From Gemmatimonadota bacterium (lineage in GTDB: Bacteria; Gemmatimonadota; Gemmatimonadetes; Gemmatimonadales; Gemmatimonadaceae): DNA of 64,000 nucleotides. Shown here one piece after another: positions 53,645 to 62,850 of this stretch. The notes beneath the pieces were generated by a model. It had not been told where the DNA came from. It worked only from the letters and a program-made list of their open reading frames with translations, and ran no database searches. The translations under genes and the position numbers were made by a program. The stretch spans positions 1-64,000 of the forward strand of contig DAHUXM010000026.1 in NCBI GenBank assembly GCA_027307165.1, given 5' to 3'. How positions within the stretch are numbered: the first letter of the stretch is position 1; every line of letters begins with the position of its first letter.

Positions 53645-55711
53645 ATGAAAAGCCTCGTTACTGTATCGTTGCTCGCCCTCACCGCCGCTCCCGGAATGGC
53701 CCAGACTTCCTCGCATCCGTTCAACGTCCATGACCTGGTGATGATGGACCGGGTCTCCGATCCGCAAATTTCCGCGGACGGCAGCAATCTGGCGTTCACG
53801 GTGCGCACCACGGATTACGAGGCCAACAAGGGCGTCACAAGTGCGTGGCTGCTGGAGCTGAACAAATCGGGATCGGCGCCGCGCCGCCTCACCGAACCCG
53901 CGCAGAACGCGAACAACGCGCGGTTCTCGCCCGACGGGAAGACGATCTACTTCCTCGCCGCGGAATCCGGTGTCAGCCAGTTATGGCAGATGCCCGCAAC
54001 CGGCGGCGAAGCGAAACAGCTAACGCATTTTCCAGTCGACATCGACAACTACCGGATCTCGCCGGACGGTCGAGAGGTGCTGTTCTCGGCACAGGTATTC
54101 GCCGATTGCGAAACGCTGGCGTGCACCGCGGCTCGTCTCGAAGCGGTCAAGAACGACAAGGCGACCGGCAGGGTGTACGATCGTCTCTTCATTCGTCACT
54201 GGGATACATGGTCCGACGGACGCCGCTCGCAGCTTTTCATCACGCCGCTCGGCGCAACCAGCGAGCCGTTGCATCTCACGCGCGGCATCGACGGCGACGT
54301 TCCCTCCAAACCGTTCGGTGACGAGACCGAGTACAGCTTCTCGCCCGATGGAAAGACGGTGTACTTCGACGTGCGCATTGCCGGCAACACCGAACCGTGG
54401 TCGACGAATTTCGACATCTACTCCGTACCGGCCGATCGCTCGTCCGCACCGAAGAATCTCACCGCCCGAAATCTCGCCTGGGACGCAACGCCGGTGCCTT
54501 CGAAGGACGGCAGAACTCTGTACTACCTGGCGATGAAGACACCTGGTTTCGAGTCCGACCGTTTCGGAATCATGGCGCTGGATCTCGCGAGCGGCGCGAC
54601 GCGCGAGATCGACCCCAAGTGGGACCGCTCCCCTGGCGGACTCACACTGTCGGATGACGGCAGAACTCTCTACACCACGGTCGACGACGAAGGGATGCAC
54701 GCGCTCTACGCCATCGACATCGGGAGCGGCGCGCCGCGTAAGCTGCTCAGCGATGGAACCGTGACAGGCTTCGCGATCGCTGGCGATCGCATAGTTGCCG
54801 CTCGTCAGGACTTCAAGCATCCCACTGATCTGTACACGCTCGACGCGCGCGGTGCGGGTCTCACGCAGGTGACGCACTTCAACGCCGACCGGCTGCGCGA
54901 CATTCGGTTCGGCGACGCCGAGTTCTTCAGCTTCAAAGGTGAGCACGGCGAGACGGTCCACGGATACGTCATGAAGCCAGTGGACTACCAGCCTGGCAGG
55001 AAATACCCTGTTGCGTTCATGATACACGGCGGCCCGCAGGGCGCGTGGAACGAGGACTTCCACTATCGCTGGAATCCGGAGGCATACGCGGGCGCAGGTT
55101 TCGCCGTCGTCGCGATCAATCCACGCGGATCGACCGGCTACGGTCAGGCATTCACCAACGCGGTGTCCGGAGACTGGGGCGGCGCACCGCTCGGCGATCT
55201 CAAGAAAGGCTGGGCAGCGGCGCTCGGGCGATATTCATTCCTCGACGGCAACGAAGCGTGCGCACTCGGCGCGAGTTACGGCGGCTACATGGTGTACTGG
55301 ATGGCTGGTGTGTGGAACCAGCCGTGGAAGTGCCTGGTGGACCACGACGGTGTGTTCGACACGCGCATGATGGCGTACGCGACCGACGAGTTGTGGTTCG
55401 AGGATCACGAGAACGGTGGTACGCAGTACGAGCACCCGGAGAACTACGAGAAGTTCAATCCACTGAATCACGTAGCGCAGTGGCGCGTGCCGATGTTGAT
55501 AGTGCACAGCGGACACGACTTCCGGATTCCCGACAGTCAGGGAATCGCCGCGTTCACCGCACTACAGCGGCGTGGCATTCCGAGCAAGCTCCTGTACTTC
55601 CCGGACGAGAGTCACTGGATACAGAAGCCGCATAACAGCGTGCTCTGGCACGATACAGTCATCGACTGGCTGAAGCAATGGACCGGAGGGAAGGGCAAGT
55701 CAGGACCATAG
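53645..55711 (+). CDS. Secreted S9-family dipeptidyl/acylaminoacyl peptidase
   Basis: 688 aa with signal peptide LTAAPGMAQ. The N-terminal propeller has PD40 repeats (FSPDGKTIYFLAAESG, ISPDGREVLFSA). The C-terminal alpha/beta hydrolase carries the oxyanion region MIHGGPQGAW and the catalytic triad: Ser544 (GASYGGYM), Asp625 (HSGHDFRIP) and His657 (DESHWIQKP). It removes N-terminal dipeptides or acylated residues from peptides in the periplasm. AGGA lies ten bases before the ATG. Its end overlaps the convergent winged-helix gene by 12 bases. Confidence 0.93.
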   Translation: MKSLVTVSLLALTAAPGMAQTSSHPFNVHDLVMMDRVSDPQISADGSNLAFTVRTTDYEANKGVTSAWLLELNKSGSAPRRLTEPAQNANNARFSPDGKTIYFLAAESGVSQLWQMPATGGEAKQLTHFPVDIDNYRISPDGREVLFSAQVFADCETLACTAARLEAVKNDKATGRVYDRLFIRHWDTWSDGRRSQLFITPLGATSEPLHLTRGIDGDVPSKPFGDETEYSFSPDGKTVYFDVRIAGNTEPWSTNFDIYSVPADRSSAPKNLTARNLAWDATPVPSKDGRTLYYLAMKTPGFESDRFGIMALDLASGATREIDPKWDRSPGGLTLSDDGRTLYTTVDDEGMHALYAIDIGSGAPRKLLSDGTVTGFAIAGDRIVAARQDFKHPTDLYTLDARGAGLTQVTHFNADRLRDIRFGDAEFFSFKGEHGETVHGYVMKPVDYQPGRKYPVAFMIHGGPQGAWNEDFHYRWNPEAYAGAGFAVVAINPRGSTGYGQAFTNAVSGDWGGAPLGDLKKGWAAALGRYSFLDGNEACALGASYGGYMVYWMAGVWNQPWKCLVDHDGVFDTRMMAYATDELWFEDHENGGTQYEHPENYEKFNPLNHVAQWRVPMLIVHSGHDFRIPDSQGIAAFTALQRRGIPSKLLYFPDESHWIQKPHNSVLWHDTVIDWLKQWTGGKGKSGP

Positions 55712-56785
55712 CATCTCCACCGGAGATCCGACAAAGCGGCCGAGCTTCCGAGCGGCTGCGTCAACCGCTCGTCGTTCCGCTTCGTCAAGCCGGATCAACG
55801 GCTTCGGTTCGACAATTACAGTTCGCGTTGCCAGGATCCGCTTCCATCCACCGACGATCTGTCCGTTGACGACGAGCGCGTGCCCCGAAAGCACGCGCGT
55901 CTTCGCCTTCACTCCGGCGGCCTCGAGCCTCGCGCCGAACGCGCTGCGATCCTTGAGTCCGACGAAGAACTCGTCGAAGTTCGGCAGCAGGTGTACTGCG
56001 GGGGAAGCGATGCGCACCGCGCGTTCAGCGGCTGGACCCCAGTAGGACCGCCCATCGATCGACACGTGTAGCAGATGCGTCGCAGCCGCTTCCACAGCTC
56101 GCTTTGCGTCAGCCTTCGTGAGCCCTGACCACCATGCAAAATCTTCGACCGTTGCAGGTCCCCTCGTCGTGAAGTATCGCCGAGCCATCTCGCACAAGGC
56201 GGCGTCGCGCTCGAGGACCACGGGTTTCGGCACACGCTCTTCAAGCAGTGCGTACGTGAACTGCTTCCCGCGTCGTGCGCCGTTGCAGATCGCTCCGTCG
56301 AGCTCAGCGCGCATTACGATGCACGCCAGTCGCATGGAATTCGTGACCTGAATATTTGCTTTCGTCAGCGCCCGTGCCAGCTCGGCGCGCGTGAGCTGCT
56401 TCCCATCGCTCAACGCCTTCGTCAACACGGCTCGGCCCCGCCGCGCAACAGCGTCATCCACCTCGAGCCAGCGATACCAGTGCGCATTCGCTGCGTGGAC
56501 CCGCGGTGCGGTGAGAGCCAGCATCCAGTGAATGTCGGCAGCAGCGACGAAGTGCCACGTCGGGCGCAGGATGTGAGTGCGAACTATGCTTCCGTCGTCG
56601 ATCTCCCGCTCGATCCGGGCGTCGGTGAGACCGGCAGTGCGCTGAGCGATTCCCCACTTGGACGCAGCGTAATCCTGTGCCTGCACTGCGCCGAGTGTTG
56701 CTACCACCGCGCTTGCAGTCTTCAACGCGGGCTTGACGAGTCCCTGGTTGATCAGACGCTGTCTTGTGATGTCTGGCTGTGGCAT
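55700..56785 (-). CDS. Winged-helix DNA-binding protein of the AlkZ (YcaQ/AZL) family
   Basis: 361 aa from the ATG at 56783-56785. The N-terminal region has LGAVQAQDYAASKWGIAQR with the Gln-x-Gln pair (Gln35, Gln37) that is catalytic in AlkZ/YcaQ glycosylases. VRTHILRPTWHFVAAADIHW and FAWWSGLTKADAKRAVE are conserved family segments of HTH_42. Characterised members excise alkylated bases or unhook DNA interstrand crosslinks. This one resembles the broader AZL clade, whose members sit in natural-product clusters, but no such cluster is present. Confidence 0.85.
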   Translation of the reverse strand: MPQPDITRQRLINQGLVKPALKTASAVVATLGAVQAQDYAASKWGIAQRTAGLTDARIEREIDDGSIVRTHILRPTWHFVAAADIHWMLALTAPRVHAANAHWYRWLEVDDAVARRGRAVLTKALSDGKQLTRAELARALTKANIQVTNSMRLACIVMRAELDGAICNGARRGKQFTYALLEERVPKPVVLERDAALCEMARRYFTTRGPATVEDFAWWSGLTKADAKRAVEAAATHLLHVSIDGRSYWGPAAERAVRIASPAVHLLPNFDEFFVGLKDRSAFGARLEAAGVKAKTRVLSGHALVVNGQIVGGWKRILATRTVIVEPKPLIRLDEAERRAVDAAARKLGRFVGSPVEMLWS

Positions 56786-56901
56786 GGGAGCATCATAGTA
56801 TACGTCGCGGGCGGACGACCCGTCGCGTGCGCCAGATAGTCGGAGCATGAGTCGGACCCCACGGACGATACGCGACTCCGGCGCTGATTGCACAACCCGG
56901 C

Positions 56902-58164
56902 ATGGGCGCTATCTTCCCGCGCATGACCGCCTCCGCGGCCGCTGCTCCCGGCGTTCGGCACCCGTGGGTCTGGGCCGTGTTGTATTTCCCCTACGGTCTC
57001 ACCTTTGGTTTTCCCGCGATCGCGCTTGGCTTCCTCGGCAGGCGCGCCGGAGTACCGCTGTCCGCCATCGCCGGCGTGGTGGGCATGTCGTTCCTTGCCG
57101 CGGGGTGGAAGTTTCTCTGGGCTCCGCTCGGCGACTACACGCTGTCGCGCAAGCGCTGGTATCTGCTGGCCGTTGCGATGCTGTCCGCAGGTCTGGTTGC
57201 GCTGACGACCATTCCGATCTCCGTTCACACCGTGCCGCTCCTGTCACTGCTGGTGCTGCTTACGAGCGCCGCCGGAACGTTCCTCGCTTTCGCAACCGAG
57301 GGACTGATGGTGCACAACACACCCGACGCGCTGCGTGGCCGCGCAGCAGGATGGTTCCAGTCGGGTAATCAGTTCGGACAGACTGCAGGCGGCGGAGTGG
57401 GATTGTGGCTCATGACCCACGTTCCATCGCCGTGGATGGCGGGGTTGATACTCGCTGCGATCGTCTGTGTATGTGCGGCAGTGTTGCCGTTGTTGCACGA
57501 GCCGGAACGACTGCTCACGAACGCATCCGTCGCGACGCGCGCGACCGACGCACTGCGCAATCTGAACTTGATGATTCGCTCGCGCGCCGGTCGCATCGTG
57601 CTTCTGCTTGCGATACTGCCCATCGGCACCGGTGCGGCGCAGTTCCTGTTCGGCTCGCTTGGCGCGGAGTGGCACGCGCCTGCGGATACCGTTTCCGCGG
57701 TACTCGGACTGGGCGGCGGACTGGCCATCGTCGCCGGTTGCATTGCAGGCGGATGGCTAGCCGATCATCTGCACAAGCCTGCGGCATACGCCGTATCGTG
57801 CGGCCTCGGGCTTGCGGCGTGTGTCGTGATGGCACTGTCACCGCGCACTGCCGCCGGTTACGCGACATCGACGCTCTTCTACACGTTCACGCTTGGAATG
57901 GTGGCCGCATCGTTTACCGGAATGGTGCTCGCGATCGTCGGAAACGCAGCTGCCGCGACCAAGATCAATCTGTTCTTCGCGCTCAACACACTGTTCAGCT
58001 TCGGCATGCTGCGCGTGGATGGCTGGAGCCACGATGCGTGGGGAGCGAACGGAATGCTGTTTACCGAAGCGTTGGTGGGAGTGGTCGCTCTGGCTGTGTT
58101 CGTTGCCGTTGTGAGCCGCGTGCGTGGAGCGGCGCTGGTGCTGGATGGAGAGAGTGTGGTGTAA
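56902..58164 (+). CDS. MFS transporter (AmpG/BtlC-like 12-helix)
   Basis: 420 aa with about 12 hydrophobic segments. VWAVLYFPYGLTFGFPAIAL leads TM1, followed by the cytoplasmic loop KFLWAPLGDYTLSRKRWYLL, which resembles the AmpG/PAT-type motif. GWFQSGNQFGQTAGGGVGLW follows in the first half. An alternative ATG is seven codons in. Substrate unknown; the family includes muropeptide and acetyl-CoA transporters. About 75 bases of its 5' part recur as a decayed copy at 61.8 kb. Confidence 0.82.
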   Translation: MGAIFPRMTASAAAAPGVRHPWVWAVLYFPYGLTFGFPAIALGFLGRRAGVPLSAIAGVVGMSFLAAGWKFLWAPLGDYTLSRKRWYLLAVAMLSAGLVALTTIPISVHTVPLLSLLVLLTSAAGTFLAFATEGLMVHNTPDALRGRAAGWFQSGNQFGQTAGGGVGLWLMTHVPSPWMAGLILAAIVCVCAAVLPLLHEPERLLTNASVATRATDALRNLNLMIRSRAGRIVLLLAILPIGTGAAQFLFGSLGAEWHAPADTVSAVLGLGGGLAIVAGCIAGGWLADHLHKPAAYAVSCGLGLAACVVMALSPRTAAGYATSTLFYTFTLGMVAASFTGMVLAIVGNAAAATKINLFFALNTLFSFGMLRVDGWSHDAWGANGMLFTEALVGVVALAVFVAVVSRVRGAALVLDGESVV

Positions 58165-58291
58165 GTTACCGATGATCGCAGCTGGCGCGATCATCATTGG
58201 CGGCGTAACGGCGGATCATGCCGGATTTCTTGCGTTGTCTCTGCGACAAAGACATCTTGGTCCTCGTCGAACGCTGGCCAAGCGCAACCAA

Positions 58292-60088
58292 ATGAAAAAA
58301 ATGATACGCAACACTCTCGCAGCCGCTCTGCTGCTGTTGGTAGCATCTCCTCTCCGGGGCGACCCATATCCCCGCCAGACGGGCTTCCGGGTTGTCAACT
58401 ACAGCTTCACTGTCCTGCTCAGCGACGCATCCAACGAACTGGTCGTCACCGATACAGTGAATCTCGCCTTCACGGCTGCCGGCGTTACCGGCATGGATCT
58501 CGACTTGTGCCAGCTGCGCACCGCGGCTGAGGTTGCCAATCCCTCGAATCCATGCCTCGTTCCCGCCGTTCGTACGCGTCGCGGAGAGCCAGCCGCCCCG
58601 CCGGTCTCGAGCGTGGGGCGGGGGATGGTCGTCACCTCTGTCACCTCCGCCGGACAGGCACTGCGCTACACTCAGGCCAACGATCGATTGCACGTCGTTT
58701 TCCCCGCCGCGTCTCGCGTCGGTGATCGGCTCAGCTTCGCGGTGTCGTATCACGGGGTGCCCGCGACCGGCATTCTTATCGCCGACAACAAGTACGGTGA
58801 TCGCTCGTTTGTCTCAAACCCGTGGCCCGACAAGGCCCGCAACTGGCTCGCCGTAGTGGACCATCCCTACATGAAGGCGCCCAAGACAATCGCAGTCACC
58901 GCGCCCGCGAAGTACCAGGTCATCTCCAACGGCACCCGAATCGAATCCACCGACCTGGCAAATGGACTACGTCGCACCGTGTGGAAGGAATCGGTGCCCA
59001 TCGCCACGTGGCAGTACTCGTTGGCCGCAGCCCCGTATGCGGTGGATTACTACGGAACCTTCCACGGCATCCCCATGTCGGGATGGACATACCCCCAGGA
59101 ACAGGCGGTCAGCTCAAAGGCATTCGGCGAATTTACCCAGCCCATTCTCGAGTTCTACATCGACCACATCGGTCCGTATTCCTACGAAAAGCTGGCCCAG
59201 GTGGAAGCCAATGGCATAGGCGGCGGCATGGAGCTCGCTTCCGACATTTTCTACGGATACCCAGCTACAGGCCCCGATCGCCAACTGCTCGCCCACGAGA
59301 TGGCGCATCAGTGGTTCGGCAACTCCGCCACCGAAGCGAGTTGGGATGACGTGTGGCTCAGCGAAGGCTTCGCCACGTACTTCGCACTGTTGTATCAGGA
59401 GCATCAGGATGGTCGCGATGCATTCATCGATGGAGTGAAGAAGAGCGCCGCTTCGGCACGTCGCTACGCAGAGGCGAATCCGACGTCGCCGCTGGTCCAC
59501 AACAATCTGTCGGACGTCAGCAAGGTGATCGCCAACAACGCCCAGATCTATCAGGGTGGCGCCCAGGTCCTCCACATGCTGCGCGGCGTACTCGGCACCG
59601 AAAATTTCTGGTCGGGAATTCGGTTGTACTACTCTCGCTACCGCGACTCCAACGCATCCAGCCTCGACTTCCAGCATGCAATGGAGGATGCCTGCGCAGC
59701 CGCAGCCGCAGCCGACTGCCCCGCCTACGGCAAGGACCTCTCGTGGTTCTTCCCGCAGTGGTTGCACCGCGGCGGGGTAATGAAGGTGAATGGAAGCTGG
59801 CACTACGATGCCGCGAGCAAACAGCTCGAGGTAACGCTCGACCAGACGCCCAACCAGGGGGAGCTCTACACCATGCCGTTCCAGATCGGCATTGAAATGC
59901 CCCCTGCGGCCGCGCCCGCTGGCAGCGGCGCCCGCACTGCCCCTCCGATGCCGACGCCACCGCATCTACTATGGGTGCGCGCGGCGCACAACACTCTATC
60001 CATTCCGCTAGCCAGCGCGCCGGTCGGCGTCACACTCGATCCGGAAAGCTGGGTCACCATGGTGGAAGCGAGCTTCGTCGCTCGCTAA
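58292..60088 (+). CDS. Secreted M1-family zinc aminopeptidase
   Basis: 598 aa from the ATG at 58292, where a signal peptide begins (KKMIRNTLAAALLLLVASPL). The M1 signature is complete: GGGMELAS (GxMEN-type exopeptidase motif), HEMAHQW with Zn ligands His335 and His339 and catalytic Glu336, and third ligand Glu358 in WLSEGFATYF, exactly 18 residues after the HExxH. The C-terminal helical domain ends in a short Ala/Pro-rich linker and a beta-rich tail. It trims N-terminal residues from peptides outside the cytoplasm. Confidence 0.92.
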   Translation: MKKMIRNTLAAALLLLVASPLRGDPYPRQTGFRVVNYSFTVLLSDASNELVVTDTVNLAFTAAGVTGMDLDLCQLRTAAEVANPSNPCLVPAVRTRRGEPAAPPVSSVGRGMVVTSVTSAGQALRYTQANDRLHVVFPAASRVGDRLSFAVSYHGVPATGILIADNKYGDRSFVSNPWPDKARNWLAVVDHPYMKAPKTIAVTAPAKYQVISNGTRIESTDLANGLRRTVWKESVPIATWQYSLAAAPYAVDYYGTFHGIPMSGWTYPQEQAVSSKAFGEFTQPILEFYIDHIGPYSYEKLAQVEANGIGGGMELASDIFYGYPATGPDRQLLAHEMAHQWFGNSATEASWDDVWLSEGFATYFALLYQEHQDGRDAFIDGVKKSAASARRYAEANPTSPLVHNNLSDVSKVIANNAQIYQGGAQVLHMLRGVLGTENFWSGIRLYYSRYRDSNASSLDFQHAMEDACAAAAAADCPAYGKDLSWFFPQWLHRGGVMKVNGSWHYDAASKQLEVTLDQTPNQGELYTMPFQIGIEMPPAAAPAGSGARTAPPMPTPPHLLWVRAAHNTLSIPLASAPVGVTLDPESWVTMVEASFVAR

Positions 60089-60097
60089 GCGGCCGGG

Positions 60098-60129
60098 TGC
60101 GCGGCGTCGCCGAGTGATGACGCCGCGCA
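60098..60129. terminator. Hairpin between convergent genes
   Basis: An 11-bp stem TGCGCGGCGTC/GACGCCGCGCA with a 10-base loop, directly after the aminopeptidase stop and before the stop of the reductase gene. No T-run. Confidence 0.55.
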
Positions 60130-60168
60130 TGAGCACCGCCTATGTACGGGCGAACTATTTCGTCCGCA

Positions 60169-60951
60169 TCAGCTCGCCGAGCTCGCTTCCCTCATACGGT
60201 GAAGAACGCCGTCCAATGCATCGGAAACAGCCTTCAGCGCGCCCACCTGAGTGAGATGCGCCATGACCTGCTCGTTGATTCCACCGGCAGTCGCGAACTT
60301 CTCGGCAAGCGTCGGGAAAGGCTCTGCTGACGAATTCGCTGCGATAGTAGCGAGGCCGTGGAACACGCCTCCGACGTAGCTGCGAGCAGTAGTTGATGGT
60401 ACTCCTTGCCGGATCAGCCAGTCGGTAATCTCACCGGCGAAAGCGAAGTACGGCGCCATGGTGGCAGTTGCCGTACTGAACGCGTTGAAATGCTCGGGAG
60501 AGTCCAGCGCAATAGTCGATCCGACCTGGTTGAAGATGGCTCGGGCCGTGGCGTCATCCGGATAGAGGACCGTCACGCCAGCACGTGCAGCAACCATCGG
60601 CAGCGGAATTGCTCGGACGACGCGAGTCGCCGGTGCCACCATGGCCTGCACGCGTTCGATGGAGATAAGCGCCACGAGGCTGATCACGTGATGATCGGGT
60701 CGAAAGTGAAGCGACTCGAGCACGTCGGAAGCTACTTGAGGACGAACAGCCAGCATGACGATGTCGCAGCCATCGAGCACCGCCTGATTGGACGCGGCCA
60801 CGGTGACATTGTCGAACGCAGAAGCAAGTGACGCCGCCACGCCGGCGTTGCGTGGCGACAAGAGGAAAGTAAAGGCTGTGGAATCCGAGGCATTCAATCC
60901 CGACACGGTGGCGGAGGTGATTGTCCCGGTTCCGATGAAACCGATGCGCAT
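60169..60951 (-). CDS. Pyrroline-5-carboxylate reductase-like oxidoreductase
   Basis: 260 aa. Rossmann start MRIGFIGTGTITSATVSGL (the Gly motif is GTGTIT instead of the usual GxGNM/GxGxxG). DIVMLAVRPQVASDVL and ISLVALISIERVQAMVAP match ProC. The C-terminal dimer domain has ARSYVGGVFHGLATIAANSS in place of the usual proline-binding segment. NAD(P)H-dependent reduction of an imine is likely. The altered motifs make true proline synthesis uncertain. Confidence 0.75.
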   Translation of the reverse strand: MRIGFIGTGTITSATVSGLNASDSTAFTFLLSPRNAGVAASLASAFDNVTVAASNQAVLDGCDIVMLAVRPQVASDVLESLHFRPDHHVISLVALISIERVQAMVAPATRVVRAIPLPMVAARAGVTVLYPDDATARAIFNQVGSTIALDSPEHFNAFSTATATMAPYFAFAGEITDWLIRQGVPSTTARSYVGGVFHGLATIAANSSAEPFPTLAEKFATAGGINEQVMAHLTQVGALKAVSDALDGVLHRMREASSAS

Positions 60952-60991
60952 GGTTGTCAGAGATTGTTGGTGGGTCTGCTTGCAGTCGGTC

Positions 60992-61390
60992 TCAGGCGGC
61001 GAAGTTCAACTGCCACGACACACCAAACCGATCGTTGACCCAGCCGAACCGCTCACTGAAGCCGTAGTTGTTCAATGGCATTAGAACCTGGCCGCCTTCG
61101 GAGAGAATACCAAATACGCGTTCCAGCTCCTCTACCGAATCAAAGTCGACGAAAGTGGAACTCGAAGGAGTGAACGTGAAGCCGTGCTTGATCGGACTGT
61201 CGGAGCACATGAACTCTCGGCCGCAAATTGTGAACACTGCGACCTTGATGGAACCAACTGGACCGGGCTCGCCTTCAGCGTAGCGCTCGACTCGTACCAT
61301 GCGCGAGTCGGGAAGCGTAGCGAAGTACAGATCCAGTGCAGCTTGCGCGCTGCTGTCCTGGAACATGAGGAACGGCGTGGCTGTTGTCAT
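60992..61390 (-). CDS. VOC/PhnB-type glyoxalase-fold protein
   Basis: 132 aa from the ATG at 61388-61390. FLMFQDSSAQAALDLYFATL, AVFTICGREFMCSDSP and FDSVEELERVFGILSEGGQV are typical of PhnB/3-demethylubiquinone-methyltransferase-like VOC proteins, ending GWVNDRFGVSWQLNF. Function of most members is unknown. An open frame upstream of the start shows no domain. Confidence 0.85.
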   Translation of the reverse strand: MTTATPFLMFQDSSAQAALDLYFATLPDSRMVRVERYAEGEPGPVGSIKVAVFTICGREFMCSDSPIKHGFTFTPSSSTFVDFDSVEELERVFGILSEGGQVLMPLNNYGFSERFGWVNDRFGVSWQLNFAA

Positions 61391-61527
61391 GAGCACCAAT
61401 TCTACTGACCGACGCCGGCCGCGGCCATCGGTGCCGCAAGGCGTTTCTGCACCGCTTCGATATCGGCAGCGTGCTGCTGCAGGAAGTGAACGTTCGCGAG
61501 CGTGACACCGTTCTTTTTCTGCTAACC

Positions 61528-61543
61528 GAACGGTCGTTCGATT
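61528..61543. promoter_or_regulatory. Second copy of the operator-like 16-mer
   Basis: GAACGGTCGTTCGATT, the exact reverse complement of 4178-4193, about 138 bases upstream of the VOC gene. Likely the same TetR-like binding site. Confidence 0.35.
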
Positions 61544-61736
61544 ACGGCAAGACTGTACTGTCGTGCTCCCGCATCGAATCGCTGCCGAAGCGGTCAATCA
61601 CGACTTCACGAAAGGGCGATGGCTGCTTCGCCAATAGCGCTCCGTCCGTCCCACGGACATATCGATCGAGAAATGCGCGCGTATACGCGGACATGATCTC
61701 GAAGCCGCGCGACGCATCGATGACCGTCCCGATCAT
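61542..61736 (-). pseudogene. C-terminal fragment resembling an alpha/beta hydrolase
   Basis: The minus strand encodes SAYTRAFLDRYVRGTDGALL and AKQPSPFREVVIDRFG, which look like the last helices and tail of secreted alpha/beta hydrolases or dienelactone-hydrolase-like proteins. No nucleophile region or signal peptide is present upstream. The fragment sits in a stretch of decayed sequence (61391-61877). Confidence 0.45.
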
Positions 61737-61799
61737 GATCCAGCACGACGCCTTCCGAGATCTCGCGCCTTGATACGCTGGTCTGCTCGGATAGATCTA

Positions 61800-61877
61800 T
61801 ACGGTCTCGCCTTTGGGTTTCCCGCGATCGCGCTTCGTCTCTTCGGCAAGCGTGCGCGAGTGCCGCTGTCTGTCGGC
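61800..61877 (+). pseudogene. Decayed partial copy of the MFS transporter gene
   Basis: Translates as YGLAFGFPAIALRLFGKRAR then VPLSV, matching the TM1 region of the transporter at 56992-57066 (about 62 of 75 bases identical). No start and no further homology on either side. Confidence 0.75.
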
Positions 61878-62630
61878 TCAGCGTACGAACATCACAGAGG
61901 TTGCGCCCTCTCCCGATACCGTTCGCAGAAGATCATGGCTTGACTTGGCCACCCAAAACCTGGTAAAGCCTCCGGGCAGGACGATTTTTGTCACCCAGCA
62001 GGCTGCGGCCTTGCCGGTACGATCAGGCAATGTGTCTGTACCGATTGTCGTAAATTCGCTGGAGATAATCCTGAATGGAGCCGGGAATGGATAGAACATC
62101 GAAACTCGTGTTCGATTACCTGGCTTAGCTGGTATAGCTCGTGCGAGTGCATCCATCATGGATGATGAATACACAGCGTCCTGGACGCTGGTATCGCGTA
62201 CAGTACGTTTGCCTGAGCTTAGTTTCACCACGGTACGTACACGTGCAGATGTATATCCCACGTGCGCGTTGCCCATATTATTGTACCGGACCTCGGTAAT
62301 CGGAAGCAGCGTACGTAGATCCATCGTTAGAGAATCAATCGTTGAAAAATTCTTTCTGTCATCAAAACGGTACGTCTGTAGCCATACAGGGCGACCTGCG
62401 ATGGTTCTACGCACGAGCGACTGCACGATTCGACCAGTCGTATCAGCATGACCGCGGATATTGGAGACCATGTAGAATGTGTCGACACCCGGACGGAGCA
62501 GGCGACCGTCGATCGTGGCTGTCGGTGGCGACTGTGCGCTCAATGCGACGATTGGAGCGAAGATCAGGGCCCATGCGCGCAGATAGTGCGTGGCCAGAGC
62601 AATTCCAGCACGAGTACGGTGACGATTCAT
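61878..62630 (-). CDS. Exported protein, DUF3108-like, unknown function
   Basis: 250 aa with signal peptide LIFAPIVALSAQ. The mature protein is beta-rich (VDTFYMVSNIRGHADTTGRI, VWLQTYRFDDRKNFSTIDSL, TDTLPDRTGKAAACWVTKIV, FTRFWVAKSSHDLLRTVSG) and is similar in pattern to DUF3108 / LolA-like periplasmic beta-sheet proteins. I cannot assign a family with certainty. Its stop abuts the decayed MFS copy. Confidence 0.7.
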   Translation of the reverse strand: MNRHRTRAGIALATHYLRAWALIFAPIVALSAQSPPTATIDGRLLRPGVDTFYMVSNIRGHADTTGRIVQSLVRRTIAGRPVWLQTYRFDDRKNFSTIDSLTMDLRTLLPITEVRYNNMGNAHVGYTSARVRTVVKLSSGKRTVRDTSVQDAVYSSSMMDALARAIPAKPGNRTRVSMFYPFPAPFRIISSEFTTIGTDTLPDRTGKAAACWVTKIVLPGGFTRFWVAKSSHDLLRTVSGEGATSVMFVR

Positions 62631-62722
62631 TAGGCGACGCAGTCAAGCAGTGCCCATGTGTCTACATCGACAACGCGCAACTCAAGGCAGCACGGAATGT
62701 TCATCTCAAATGATCTGACAGG

Positions 62723-62847
62723 TTATGCGTAGCCCGACGCTCTAGTTCAGCGGCAAACCCTTCACCAAATTGCGCCCGTACGTCGTACGCTGTCCATAGC
62801 GCGCTCGTCCGCTGCAGCGCCGTATTGAGTGGCAGGGGCGTAATCCT
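62723..62847. repeat. Imperfect dyad element with attC-like core GTTATGC and CTGCAGCGGACG
   Basis: The gap between two small exported-protein genes is bounded by GGTTATGC and GGCGTAATCC and contains AGTTCAGCGGC and GCTGCAGCG blocks arranged as an imperfect inverted repeat. These blocks recall integron attC sites, but orientation and core do not fit cleanly. No integrase is in the window. Confidence 0.25.
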
Positions 62848-62850
62848 CAC

